From positions 1 to 64,000 of the forward strand of contig NZ_CABVHY010000003.1 of the NCBI RefSeq assembly GCF_902497875.1: a stretch of 64,000 bases of DNA, written 5' to 3'. Source of the DNA: Pseudomonas fluorescens (lineage in GTDB: Bacteria > Pseudomonadota > Gammaproteobacteria > Pseudomonadales > Pseudomonadaceae). Under the pieces are notes generated by a model, which saw only the letters and a program-made list of their open reading frames with translations, made no database searches and was not told the origin of the DNA. Of this stretch, positions 25,117-33,045 are shown one piece after another. The translations under genes and the position numbers were made by a program. How positions within the stretch are numbered: position 1 is the stretch's first letter; the number at the start of each line of letters is the position of its first letter.

Positions 25117-25206
25117 AAAAGATCGCAGCCTGCGGCAGCTCCTACGCCGACCGTGTTCATCTGCGGTATCGCTGGCGCACGCAATCCCCGCAGGCTGCGA
25201 TCTTTT
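25117..25206. repeat. REP doublet
   Basis: AAAAGATCGCAGCC to AGCTCCTAC (25117-25145) is opposed by CCGCAGGCTGCGATCTTTT (25188-25206), the same family as 20411-20475. Confidence 0.85.
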
Positions 25207-25303
25207 AAGGCCAGCAAGGCAATTCTCTTTAACTTGCAGGACATTTCCTAGAGAATCTTTGCGCCTTGTGCCTACCAGATCCCGTGGCTAATCTTCGCTC
25301 CGT

Positions 25304-25458
25304 CACTGCAAATCAGTGATCGGGTTTAGCAGTCCGGGTTCAATAGGCGCATAGCGTCCCATACCTCATGGCATGCGTTTTTTAACGCCCCATTTTTATG
25401 GTGACTGTGCGCAGGGCACCTTCGGGTGCGCCGGTTTTCCTATTGTCCGGTCTGCTAA
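25304..25458 (+). ncRNA. structured 5' leader, possible cis-regulatory RNA
   Basis: A long stem closes a 133 nt domain: TTAGCAG/CTGCTAA, CCGG/CCGG and CAATAGG/CCTATTG, i.e. 25326-25347 with 25439-25458. Inside it lies a hairpin GGGCACC-ttc-GGGTGC (~25413-25430) and another around GGCGC...ACGCC; just upstream is CACTG-caaat-CAGTG (25304-25318). The fold ends 75 bp before the ATG of the 25534 gene. It reminds me of C4-type antisense RNAs reported in phages and Pseudomonas, but I cannot confirm that. Confidence 0.5.
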
Positions 25459-25533
25459 CCTGCGTACAGCCACCACCCTCTCGTTTAGCAGCGAAAAGTG
25501 TTGGCTTCCATGCAGCAATAGGAGCAACACCCC

Positions 25534-25902
25534 ATGGATAAAATCACCCCCGACCCACCCATTCCACCCGTCACCCCTTTAATGGACAACGCCTTCACCC
25601 GCGACCTGCTCAAGGACCGCTCCGCGCTGTATCGCGCCCTTGATCACTACCTGCCCGATGCCAACCCAACCTCGCCTGACGCCATGCGCTTCTACAACGT
25701 CAGCAAGGATGTGAGCTTCGAAGACTCGCTGCTCTACACCGCCGACTTGCTGCGCTGTGCATCGGTCACCGCTTACGAGTGCGGGGAGCACTTCAAAGGC
25801 ACCGAGCGCGCCATGGTCTACGCCGTGTGGCACCTGCTGGAGATCGCCAAGGCCATGGTCGACCAGTCCATCGAACACCTGTGGCCGCGCACCCAGCCAT
25901 AA
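25534..25902 (+). CDS. small hypothetical protein, DUF3077/DUF6124-like
   Basis: A 122-residue protein opening MDKITPDPPIPP, a leader typical of a family of small Pseudomonas proteins of unknown function. Its core, VSKDVSFEDSLLYTADLLRCASVTAYE followed by ERAMVYAVWHLLEIAKAMVDQSIEHL, mirrors the gene at 23359 in layout (acidic motif, helix, RNxxL-like helix). AGGAG lies 8 bases before the ATG. The long folded leader (25304-25458) suggests post-transcriptional control. No role can be assigned. Confidence 0.65.
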   Translation: MDKITPDPPIPPVTPLMDNAFTRDLLKDRSALYRALDHYLPDANPTSPDAMRFYNVSKDVSFEDSLLYTADLLRCASVTAYECGEHFKGTERAMVYAVWHLLEIAKAMVDQSIEHLWPRTQP

Positions 25903-25949
25903 CCAAACGACGCCAGCACCGCCATCAACCTGCTGGTGTTGTAGTCGCT

Positions 25950-26849
25950 TCAACCGATGGGCTCGGCCTTGCGGGTCAACAACTCGACAAACGCCTTGGC
26001 CATCGGTGAGCTTTGATCCTTCCTCTGCACCAGCCATACCGCAGAGATCGCTAGCGGGTCAAGCAGCGGTCGATAGACCACGCCTTCGATGCGCATCTGC
26101 CGGTAAGAGGCCGGCAGCACCGACACGCCCAGCCCGGCTGCCACCAACCCGATAATGGTCATCGCCTCGCCGGCTTCTTGTGCAAAGTGCGGGCTGAAGC
26201 CGGCATCCCGCGCGAGGCTGAGCAGTTGGGTATACAAGCCGCTGCCATAGCTGCGCGGAAAAAACACAAAAGGCTCAGGGGCCAGCGCCGACAGGTACAG
26301 ACCCTCTTCGCTGCCGGCCACCAGTGGATGCTTGGAGCTGAGCACCGCTATCAAGGGCTCGCGCATCAATTCGACCACAGTCAACGAATCCGGCAGTGGC
26401 AAGGGGCGCATGAGGCCGACCTGGATCGACTGATCCACCAGTGCTTCGGCGACCTGGGTGCTGCTCATTTCCCGCAGGTTCAGGTGCACCGCCGGGAAGC
26501 TCTGGCGAAAGGCGAAAATCGCTTGTGGGATATTCGAGTTGAACGGCGCTGACGAGGTGAAGCCAATCTTCAGTTCGCCTAGTTCGCCGAGTTGCGCGCG
26601 CCTGGCCACGTCGGCGGCTTTGTCGACCTGCGCCAGCACCAGCCGCGCCTCCTCCAGAAACAGTCGGCCGGCTTCACTCAGCTCGACCCGACGATTGGTC
26701 CGCTCGAACAACCGCGCACCCACCTCCTGCTCCAGCGCCTGAATCTGCTGACTCAAGGGTGGCTGGGAGATGCCCAGCACCTGGGCGGCGCGGCCGAAAT
26801 GCAGTTCTTCGGCGACGGCGATGAAGTAGCGCAGGTGACGCAATTCCAT
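25950..26849 (-). CDS. LysR-family transcriptional regulator
   Basis: A 299-residue LysR regulator: N-terminal winged helix (MELRHLRYFIAVAEELHFGRAAQVLGISQPPLSQQI) and an effector domain from ~90. It is divergent from the MFS exporter gene at 26968, and a TAGGT-N6-ACCTA palindrome lies in the shared promoter. The standard reading is that it activates the transporter in response to its substrate; the ligand is unknown. Confidence 0.88.
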   Translation of the reverse strand: MELRHLRYFIAVAEELHFGRAAQVLGISQPPLSQQIQALEQEVGARLFERTNRRVELSEAGRLFLEEARLVLAQVDKAADVARRAQLGELGELKIGFTSSAPFNSNIPQAIFAFRQSFPAVHLNLREMSSTQVAEALVDQSIQVGLMRPLPLPDSLTVVELMREPLIAVLSSKHPLVAGSEEGLYLSALAPEPFVFFPRSYGSGLYTQLLSLARDAGFSPHFAQEAGEAMTIIGLVAAGLGVSVLPASYRQMRIEGVVYRPLLDPLAISAVWLVQRKDQSSPMAKAFVELLTRKAEPIG

Positions 26850-26860
26850 GAAAGCTCCAT

Positions 26861-26876
26861 TAGGTCGTTAAACCTA
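26861..26876. promoter_or_regulatory. candidate LysR operator in the divergent promoter
   Basis: TAGGT-N6-ACCTA is a perfect inverted repeat just upstream of the LysR start. A rightward promoter candidate, TTGGAT (26898-26903) and TATATG (26920-26925) with a 16 bp spacer, lies 20 bp further on. Together they fit LysR control of the MFS gene. Confidence 0.45.
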
Positions 26877-26967
26877 TCAAACAGGTCGAACAATATATTG
26901 GATAGAATCATTAGCCAGCTATATGCTTTTTTCATTGCCTGACCGGCTGCGTCCATCCGAGGTCCCC

Positions 26968-28245
26968 GTGAAAACTGCTGTCGCTCCCCTGACCCACGAT
27001 TTGCCGCCTGCCGCACAGGATGATGGGGTCGCCGAACTGAATGACATCTACATCGAAAAGGGTACGCCGTCGTTCATGCGAACGGTGCTGGCGCTGTTCT
27101 GCGGCGGCTTCGCGACCTTCGCCCTGCTCTACTGCGTGCAACCGATGATGCCGCTATTGTCCCGGGAGTTTTCCATCAACGCGGCGCAGAGCAGCTTGAT
27201 TCTCTCGGTCGCCACCGGCATGTTGGCCATCGGCCTGTTGATCACCGGACCCATTTCGGACCGTATCGGTCGCAAACCGATGATGGTCGCGGCGCTGTTC
27301 GCCGCGGCCCTGTGCACCCTCGCCAGCGCGATGATGCCAACCTGGCAGGGGGTGCTGGTGATGCGCGCGCTGACCGGACTGTCCCTGAGCGGGCTGGCAG
27401 CGGTGGCCATGACTTACCTGAGCGAAGAAATCCACCCGCAACACCTCGGCCTGGCAATGGGACTGTACATCGGAGGCAACGCGATTGGCGGTATGTCGGG
27501 CCGCTTGATTACCGGTGTGTTGATCGATTTCGTCAGCTGGCATGCGGCGATGCTGGTGATCGGCGGTCTGTCGCTGATCGCCGCGGCGGTGTTCTGGAGA
27601 ATCCTTCCGGAGTCGCGCAACTTTCGTGCTCGCTCGCTGCACCCGCGCAGCCTGATCGACGGCTTCACCCTGCACTTTCGCGACGCCGGTCTGCCGTGGC
27701 TGTTTCTGGAAGGTTTTCTGGTGATGGGGGCCTTCGTCACGCTGTTCAACTACATCGGTTATCGCCTGCTGGCGGCGCCATACCACATGGACCAGGCGTT
27801 CGTTGGCCTGCTCTCGGTGGTTTACCTGTCGGGCATTTACAGCTCGGCGAAAGTCGGTGCGCTGGCCGACACATTCGGCCGGCGCAAAATGCTTTGGGGC
27901 ACTATCGTTTTGATGTTGGCGGGGATTGTCCTGACCATGTTCACCCCCTTGGCACTGGTGCTGATCGGCATGTTGCTGTTCACGTTCGGCTTCTTTGGCG
28001 CGCACTCGGTGGCCAGTAGTTGGATCGGTCGCCGGGCGACCAAGGCCAAAGGCCAGGCCTCGTCGCTGTACGTGTTCTGCTACTACGCCGGTTCCAGCAT
28101 CGCCGGGACCATCGGCGGCGTGTTCTGGCACTACGCGGGCTGGAATGGCATCGGCGCGTTCATTGGCGGGTTGCTGGTGATTGCGTTGCTGGTGGCGTTG
28201 AAGCTGGCGAAGTTGCCTACGTTGCCTGGAAGTGTGAAGACCTGA
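26968..28245 (+). CDS. MFS transporter, YnfM-like
   Basis: A 425-residue transporter with twelve helices. The loop 2-3 motif GPISDRIGRKPMM and the second-half counterpart GALADTFGRRKML are intact. It resembles the YnfM/arabinose-efflux group of drug:H+ antiporters. The GTG at 26968 is preferred (GAGG 5-6 bases upstream); an ATG at 26923 has no ribosome site. Substrate unknown; the divergent LysR gene points to inducible efflux. Confidence 0.85.
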   Translation: MKTAVAPLTHDLPPAAQDDGVAELNDIYIEKGTPSFMRTVLALFCGGFATFALLYCVQPMMPLLSREFSINAAQSSLILSVATGMLAIGLLITGPISDRIGRKPMMVAALFAAALCTLASAMMPTWQGVLVMRALTGLSLSGLAAVAMTYLSEEIHPQHLGLAMGLYIGGNAIGGMSGRLITGVLIDFVSWHAAMLVIGGLSLIAAAVFWRILPESRNFRARSLHPRSLIDGFTLHFRDAGLPWLFLEGFLVMGAFVTLFNYIGYRLLAAPYHMDQAFVGLLSVVYLSGIYSSAKVGALADTFGRRKMLWGTIVLMLAGIVLTMFTPLALVLIGMLLFTFGFFGAHSVASSWIGRRATKAKGQASSLYVFCYYAGSSIAGTIGGVFWHYAGWNGIGAFIGGLLVIALLVALKLAKLPTLPGSVKT

Positions 28246-28305
28246 AAAGCAAAGATCCTTAAGACCGCCAAGCGGCCCTGCTGCCAGCTAACTGCGCGCG
28301 AGGGC

Positions 28306-28653
28306 TCAATTGATGACTTCCACCAGGTCGACATCGATTTCGCGGCTCATCAGGCCCTTGTCGACCTCGCCGGTCAGCTTGACCTGGGTATTCTCATTGA
28401 AGCCCACCGGCGGCAGATCCTCATCGTCGATCTCGACCGTGATGGTGCCGGTGGCATCCTTGAATTCGTACTTCTCGCCCTTCAACTTCTGGGTCACATG
28501 GCCCTGCAGCACCACCGGGGTATCGTCGGGGGCTGCTTGCGCGGCAGCGACGGTAGCCACCGCTGCCGCGCCGGGACCGGTATAACCGGCGGTCGCCAAG
28601 GCAGCGGTACTGAACAGTGGGGCCAGCAGCAGAACGAAGTAACGGGTTTTCAT
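28306..28653 (-). CDS. YgiW/YdeI-family periplasmic OB-fold protein
   Basis: A 115-residue protein with a signal peptide (MKTRYFVLLLAPLFSTAALA) and a mature OB-fold domain: VVLQGHVTQKLKGEKYEFKD, TITVEIDDEDL, QVKLTGEVDKGL. Family members (YgiW/VisP) are linked to stress tolerance and binding of small cationic ligands. It stands alone; the T2SS terminator lies between its promoter and gspM. Confidence 0.8.
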   Translation of the reverse strand: MKTRYFVLLLAPLFSTAALATAGYTGPGAAAVATVAAAQAAPDDTPVVLQGHVTQKLKGEKYEFKDATGTITVEIDDEDLPPVGFNENTQVKLTGEVDKGLMSREIDVDLVEVIN

Positions 28654-28715
28654 GGCAGTGATCCATTTTCGGTTTTGATGGGCTCAGCATAAGCCGCCAG
28701 GCTGAATTGAAACTT

Positions 28716-28746
28716 AAAACAAAACGCCCGGAATAAGCCGGGTGTT
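28716..28746 (-). terminator. terminator of the type II secretion operon
   Basis: On the - strand AACACCCGG-cttatt-CCGGGCGTT forms a 9 bp stem (28723-28746 on + coordinates) followed by TTGTTTTAAG. It begins 2 bases after the gspM stop. Confidence 0.82.
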
Positions 28747-28747
28747 G

Positions 28748-29221
28748 TTATATCGAGGATGCCTGCAACACCATCCGCGCCTCCAATAGCTTGCCGCGCT
28801 TCTCCAGGGTCAGCGATTGCAGCGCCGCACCCCCTTGCTCGGTCTTGTCCAGCCAGGCCAACAAGACCAGCGCGTCGCCGCTGACCGTCAGACGCAGCCT
28901 GTCGCGCTCTACGTCGAACTGTTGCAGTTCAAGACCCGCAGCGACGGCACTCTCACTGACTTGAGTAGACAGCGGCTGAGTCGTGGTGGCTCGCCCATTG
29001 GACGGCTGAACGCGCTGGATTTCCATAGCCAGAGCACGCTGTTGTTGGTACTGCCGCTCGGCCACCAGCAACCGTTGCTGGGCCGGCTGCCAGAGCACAC
29101 TGAAAGCCAGCACTGCCAGCAGAAACACCCCAAGCCCACTCAACCACTGTCGGTCACGCCGCGACAGGCGACTCCAGGTTTCAATCACCGCCGACGGTAA
29201 CGCTATGGATTTGCCTATCAT
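28748..29221 (-). CDS. gspM: type II secretion protein GspM
   Basis: A 157-residue inner-membrane protein: short cytoplasmic tail, one membrane helix (WLSGLGVFLLAVLAFSVLW, ~27-45) and a periplasmic ferredoxin-like domain. GspM forms the assembly platform with GspL, GspF and GspC. It is the last gene of the operon, overlapping gspL by 4 bases and followed by a terminator. Confidence 0.82.
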   Translation of the reverse strand: MIGKSIALPSAVIETWSRLSRRDRQWLSGLGVFLLAVLAFSVLWQPAQQRLLVAERQYQQQRALAMEIQRVQPSNGRATTTQPLSTQVSESAVAAGLELQQFDVERDRLRLTVSGDALVLLAWLDKTEQGGAALQSLTLEKRGKLLEARMVLQASSI

Positions 29222-30309
29222 GATTGCTCCTCGAGAATCAGCAGCGCCTGTACCCGGTTTTGCTCCTTGCTGGCGCTGCCCAGTTTGATCGGCATACCGC
29301 TCTTTTGCCCGCGCTCGCGCAGTTGTTCCAGCTCCGCGAAGCTGCTGGCGGTCAGTTGTATTTTCCAGCCTTCACCAGCCCGAAATTCGATGCGCTGCAC
29401 CTCGACACTGCTGCCACCGATGACCTGTTCGGTCAGGCTCACCAGACGGGCGATCTGTGTGCTCTGATTGATGCTGCCTTGGCTTTGCAAGGACTTGAGT
29501 TGTGCAGCCAGATCAACAATGCGGGTCTGATCCGGATACAAGGTTTTGAAGCGTTGCACACTCTGGGTATTCAGGCGCTGGGCCTCGCGTTCGAAATGAT
29601 GGCTGCGGGCCTCGGTGAAGCCTAATGACAAGGCAAATAGCGCCGCGCCTGCCAGCATAGCTGTCGACCATGGCCAGCGGCCTCGAACCTGGCGGAACTC
29701 ACCCTGCAGCAGATTGATCGCCTGAGCTGTGTTCCCAGGCAACAGGTTGTTGTGGCCCTCTTCCAGCCAACAAATATTCTCGGGAAGCAGCGCTTCGAGT
29801 GTCACCACGGCCTCTACCGGTACCGCCAGACGAGCGCCCAGCGCCCCACCGAGAACCCATCTACCGAACCACCACGCGGCATACGCCTTATCGCCGGGCA
29901 ACAGATCCGCGTCGACATGGATAGCTGAGAGCTCAATACCCAGTTCGGCGAGCAGGTCTAGCAGTGCCTTGAAGCGTGCCTTGTGGATAACCAGAACCGC
30001 ATAGCGTCCCTCCTCATCGCGCTGTCCGGCACACAGGTGCAGCACTTCAAGTTCTTCCCCCAGTTGATCTTCGATGGCAAAGGCGATTGCCTGAACACTA
30101 GGCCGGCGCCTTGAAGGCCACTTTCCGGTACGAAACCAGCTACACATTTCCATCGGCAGCAGCAGGTGAATTGCCTGCCCACCTAACGCCTGCGCGGCTT
30201 CGGCCAGGGTGATGTGTTGCCGCTCGCCAGACGCTCGCACTATACAACCAGGCCAGTCCAGCGATTGATCGGCCAGACCTTCGGCGGTCAGGTAAAGCCA
30301 GGTTTTCAT
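29218..30309 (-). CDS. gspL: type II secretion protein GspL
   Basis: A 363-residue bitopic protein: an actin-like cytoplasmic domain (1-~220) that holds the GspE ATPase, one membrane helix (~221-240, STAMLAGAALFALSLGF) and a periplasmic domain that binds GspM. Length is normal. It overlaps gspK and gspM by 4 bases each. Confidence 0.85.
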   Translation of the reverse strand: MKTWLYLTAEGLADQSLDWPGCIVRASGERQHITLAEAAQALGGQAIHLLLPMEMCSWFRTGKWPSRRRPSVQAIAFAIEDQLGEELEVLHLCAGQRDEEGRYAVLVIHKARFKALLDLLAELGIELSAIHVDADLLPGDKAYAAWWFGRWVLGGALGARLAVPVEAVVTLEALLPENICWLEEGHNNLLPGNTAQAINLLQGEFRQVRGRWPWSTAMLAGAALFALSLGFTEARSHHFEREAQRLNTQSVQRFKTLYPDQTRIVDLAAQLKSLQSQGSINQSTQIARLVSLTEQVIGGSSVEVQRIEFRAGEGWKIQLTASSFAELEQLRERGQKSGMPIKLGSASKEQNRVQALLILEEQS

Positions 30310-31175
30310 CGGGAAATATCACTTTCAAGCGGGGCCAGGAGGCGTCGTTGCACGATGTTCAACTGGCGACTTTTGAGATCACGTTCAACATCGGTGACCA
30401 GCCGCAAGTGGCTTTGTCCAAGAGCGACTTGCACCGTGATGCGAAACCAGCGGCTGCTGACACCCAGGCCATGACTGCTCAGACCCAGCCCGGAGAGCAA
30501 CGGGTCTTGGGTAAACGCTTGAGCAGAGCGATAGCCTTGTGCCGGTCGCTGGCTGACAAAGGCTTTGGCGATGGACGGCGTCATACCTTCAAGCGTCATC
30601 AGCACCAGAGCCGGCGCGGTGTTGATATTCAGACTGGCGTCCGTGGGCAGCAGCGCGATCCAGGGTTGCAGACGCCGGAGTACCTCGCCATCGATACCCG
30701 GCAGTAGACGCAGTTGGCTAAGGTCGCTCAAACCGCCCGCAGGGCTCGATGTTTGCATTGCCTCTAGATCCAGAGGGGGGATTTCCAGCTGTGCCAGCAA
30801 CCGTGACCAACGCTCCAGAGTGACCTGATCGACCTGCCCGCTCTTGAACAAGGTATTGAGGTTGAAGCGTCCGGCCAGGTCTTCGATGCTGACCTGAATC
30901 TCGCCGTTTTCCGCCTCGAACGGCGGCTTGGACCGAGCCCATTCCTGCGCCAGGTTGACGGTTTTCTGTTCGTCCAGCTCGGGGTTGCGCAATAGCTGCA
31001 AGGCCCAGGCTTCTGCGGCAAACCCCAACTGCCGCGCGTGCATCTGGTGGAGTTGTTGAGCACTGATCTGCAGGACTAGACGATGGCTGCGCAGCATCCC
31101 GGCGGTGACCAGCAGTGCCAGGCTCATGATCAACAGCACACTGATCAGCGCCACGCCTCGTTGGCGAATAATCAT
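30306..31175 (-). CDS. gspK: type II secretion minor pseudopilin GspK
   Basis: A 289-residue pseudopilin starting MIIRQRGVALISVLLIM. The prepilin cleavage site G/VALIS lacks the usual glutamate at +5, as is typical of GspK, which caps the pseudopilus tip. The large alpha domain (NLNTLFKSGQVD, LNINTAPALVLM) follows. The start at 31175 overlaps gspJ by 4 bases; an upstream frame to 31289 lies inside gspJ. Confidence 0.88.
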   Translation of the reverse strand: MIIRQRGVALISVLLIMSLALLVTAGMLRSHRLVLQISAQQLHQMHARQLGFAAEAWALQLLRNPELDEQKTVNLAQEWARSKPPFEAENGEIQVSIEDLAGRFNLNTLFKSGQVDQVTLERWSRLLAQLEIPPLDLEAMQTSSPAGGLSDLSQLRLLPGIDGEVLRRLQPWIALLPTDASLNINTAPALVLMTLEGMTPSIAKAFVSQRPAQGYRSAQAFTQDPLLSGLGLSSHGLGVSSRWFRITVQVALGQSHLRLVTDVERDLKSRQLNIVQRRLLAPLESDISR

Positions 31176-31720
31176 GAGGCACCGCCCGGCAAAAGCAGCA
31201 CGCGGCGAATCTGCTCGAAGCGCCCCGTCGACAGCGTGATCTCCAGTGCTTTGGGCCCAGGTGCAGTTTTGGCCAGGCTGACCGGCCAATCATTGCGCCA
31301 TCCCGTCTTGCTATCGAACAACCGCCAACTCAAGGCACTGACGTTGGTAAGTAGTTTTTGTCGTTGGTGCAACGGCTGCTCGGCACTGCTGCTTTCGCGC
31401 CAGAGTGTGCCCTTGTCGAGCCGATAGCTGACGTTCTGCAATTCGCTGCGCGGCTGGTCCAGCGGGTTACGCCAGTTACTGCGTTGCAACTGCAATAGCG
31501 TCTGCTTGAGCACGATGGGTTGCGTGTTCACCTGCATGACGTCGCGTTCGATCACGGCGAGCGCGCGCTGCAGACTTCTCAGTTCCCGTTCATGGACAGC
31601 GGTGCTGCGTTCGGCGCGAACCACGCCATCGAATAGCCTCCAGCAGGCGAGCCCCAGCAACGCGAAGATCGCCATGGCGATCACCAACTCAAGCAAGGTA
31701 AAGCCTTCCTGCCTATTCAT
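31172..31720 (-). CDS. gspJ: type II secretion minor pseudopilin GspJ
   Basis: A 182-residue pseudopilin with cleavage motif EG/FTLLELVIAM and a C-terminal beta domain. It joins GspI and GspK in the tip complex. The start at 31720 gives a six-residue leader, the usual length; it overlaps gspI by 8 bases. Confidence 0.87.
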   Translation of the reverse strand: MNRQEGFTLLELVIAMAIFALLGLACWRLFDGVVRAERSTAVHERELRSLQRALAVIERDVMQVNTQPIVLKQTLLQLQRSNWRNPLDQPRSELQNVSYRLDKGTLWRESSSAEQPLHQRQKLLTNVSALSWRLFDSKTGWRNDWPVSLAKTAPGPKALEITLSTGRFEQIRRVLLLPGGAS

Positions 31721-32123
31721 TGCGAGCCTGTAGCCAACCGGTGGTGCGATGCACGACCCGATCACTGTCTGAGCGAGTGACGCTGAGTTCGACCTTGAGC
31801 AGGCGCGGGTCTGCCGACGACCCGATGGCTTGGTTCAGGATCCAGTCACGTCGGTCGAAGTGTCGTGTCAGCTGCTGGCGACCTTGGGAGGGCGCTGCCT
31901 GCAGTTGTAATTCACTCAGTTGATTGTCGGCCAACCAGGCGCCGCAGAGCTGCTCCTCAAGACGGGCATTCTGCTTCAGGGCATATTGGCCGGCGGCCAT
32001 CACGGCAGCCGCCAGTGTCGCGAAAATAACCAGAGCGATCATGATTTCCAGCAGGGTGAAGCCTCGGTGAACCGTCCTGGGTTTACGCTGCCTTCTACAG
32101 GTCTTTCGTTTCTTGCTATTCAT
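31713..32123 (-). CDS. gspI: type II secretion minor pseudopilin GspI
   Basis: A 136-residue pseudopilin with a long basic leader (about 21 residues, MNSKKRKTCRRQRK...) before RG/FTLLEIMIAL. A downstream in-frame start is not available before the motif. It nucleates the tip complex with GspJ and GspK and overlaps gspH by 8 bases. Confidence 0.85.
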   Translation of the reverse strand: MNSKKRKTCRRQRKPRTVHRGFTLLEIMIALVIFATLAAAVMAAGQYALKQNARLEEQLCGAWLADNQLSELQLQAAPSQGRQQLTRHFDRRDWILNQAIGSSADPRLLKVELSVTRSDSDRVVHRTTGWLQARNE

Positions 32124-32583
32124 CGATCGTCGGCTCGCCTAGTCCGTCACTGGAGATGCTTGACCAACGCTGCTCACCCGTTTCGATGTGCAGCGTGAAG
32201 GCACTGGTTTCATCGTTGCTGAGCAGCAACACATGGGGTTGTCCGGGGCGATCCCCGAGCTTCAGCGCTTGCCCCTCCTGTTCCAGTCGCAGTTGCAATC
32301 CGGCAGGCAAGCGATAGATCGGTCCGGCTGCGCGCCACTGCAGGCCATCGAGCGTGAACACCTGATATCCATCGGTCTCAAGCCGCACGCCATACTCACG
32401 CCCTTCAAGCACTGCCTGCTCGCGGATCTTGTGCAAGAGTTGAATCAAGCCGCTGGCTTCTTGCCGTGCCTCGCGCGCCGGATTGTTACCCGTTGCGAAG
32501 CTCACCATACCGAGCAGAACGCCTATCAACAGGATGACCACCATCAGTTCCAACAAAGTGAAACCTTGTGCACGCTTACGCAC
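32116..32583 (-). CDS. gspH: type II secretion minor pseudopilin GspH
   Basis: A 155-residue pseudopilin: MRKRAQG/FTLLELMVVILLIG, followed by the helical spine and a beta domain. GspH links the tip complex to the GspG filament. It lies 3 bases after gspG. Confidence 0.87.
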   Translation of the reverse strand: MRKRAQGFTLLELMVVILLIGVLLGMVSFATGNNPAREARQEASGLIQLLHKIREQAVLEGREYGVRLETDGYQVFTLDGLQWRAAGPIYRLPAGLQLRLEQEGQALKLGDRPGQPHVLLLSNDETSAFTLHIETGEQRWSSISSDGLGEPTIDE

Positions 32584-32586
32584 AAA

Positions 32587-33042
32587 TCAGCCCTGCCAGT
32601 TGCCGATATCGGCCGCATGGCCCTCTCCCCCTGGCACACCATCAGACCCAAAAGAGAACAGGTCGTAGCCACCATCCATGGAGTTCACACCGGGATTGAG
32701 GTATTGATACGGCGTACCCCATGGATCAATCGGCAGGCTCTTCAAATACCCCTGGTAGTTCCAGTTTCTGGGCACCGGAGTGCCCGGCGGACGCTTGATC
32801 AGTGCCTCCAGCCCTTGCTGGGTCGAGGGGTAGTGAAAGTTGTCGAGACGGTACATTTCCAGGCTGGTGGAAATGGCCTGGATATCGGTTTTGGCTGCGG
32901 TGACCTTGGCCTGATCGGGGCGACTCATAAACTGCGGGACGACAATGGCGCCGAGCACCCCGATGATGACCACCACGACCATGATTTCGATCAGGGTAAA
33001 GCCGCGCTGGGGCCTGGCTGTTTTGTTCTGGACAGGGTGCAT
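32587..33042 (-). CDS. gspG: type II secretion major pseudopilin GspG
   Basis: A 151-residue pseudopilin: RG/FTLIEIMVVVVIIGVLGAI, then the calcium-site region GGYDLFSFGSDGVPGG that characterises GspG. It polymerises into the pseudopilus that pushes cargo through the secretin. Cleavage needs a prepilin peptidase (PilD/GspO), which is not encoded in this operon or elsewhere in the window. Confidence 0.93.
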   Translation of the reverse strand: MHPVQNKTARPQRGFTLIEIMVVVVIIGVLGAIVVPQFMSRPDQAKVTAAKTDIQAISTSLEMYRLDNFHYPSTQQGLEALIKRPPGTPVPRNWNYQGYLKSLPIDPWGTPYQYLNPGVNSMDGGYDLFSFGSDGVPGGEGHAADIGNWQG

Positions 33043-33045
33043 GGT

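Larger units (their letters stand above)
25010..25533. other. intergenic region with REP and folded leader
   Basis: A 524 bp gap. It contains a REP doublet (25117-25206) and a strongly base-paired element (25304-25458) that would form the 5' leader of the 25534 gene. Nothing else was recognised. Confidence 0.5.
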
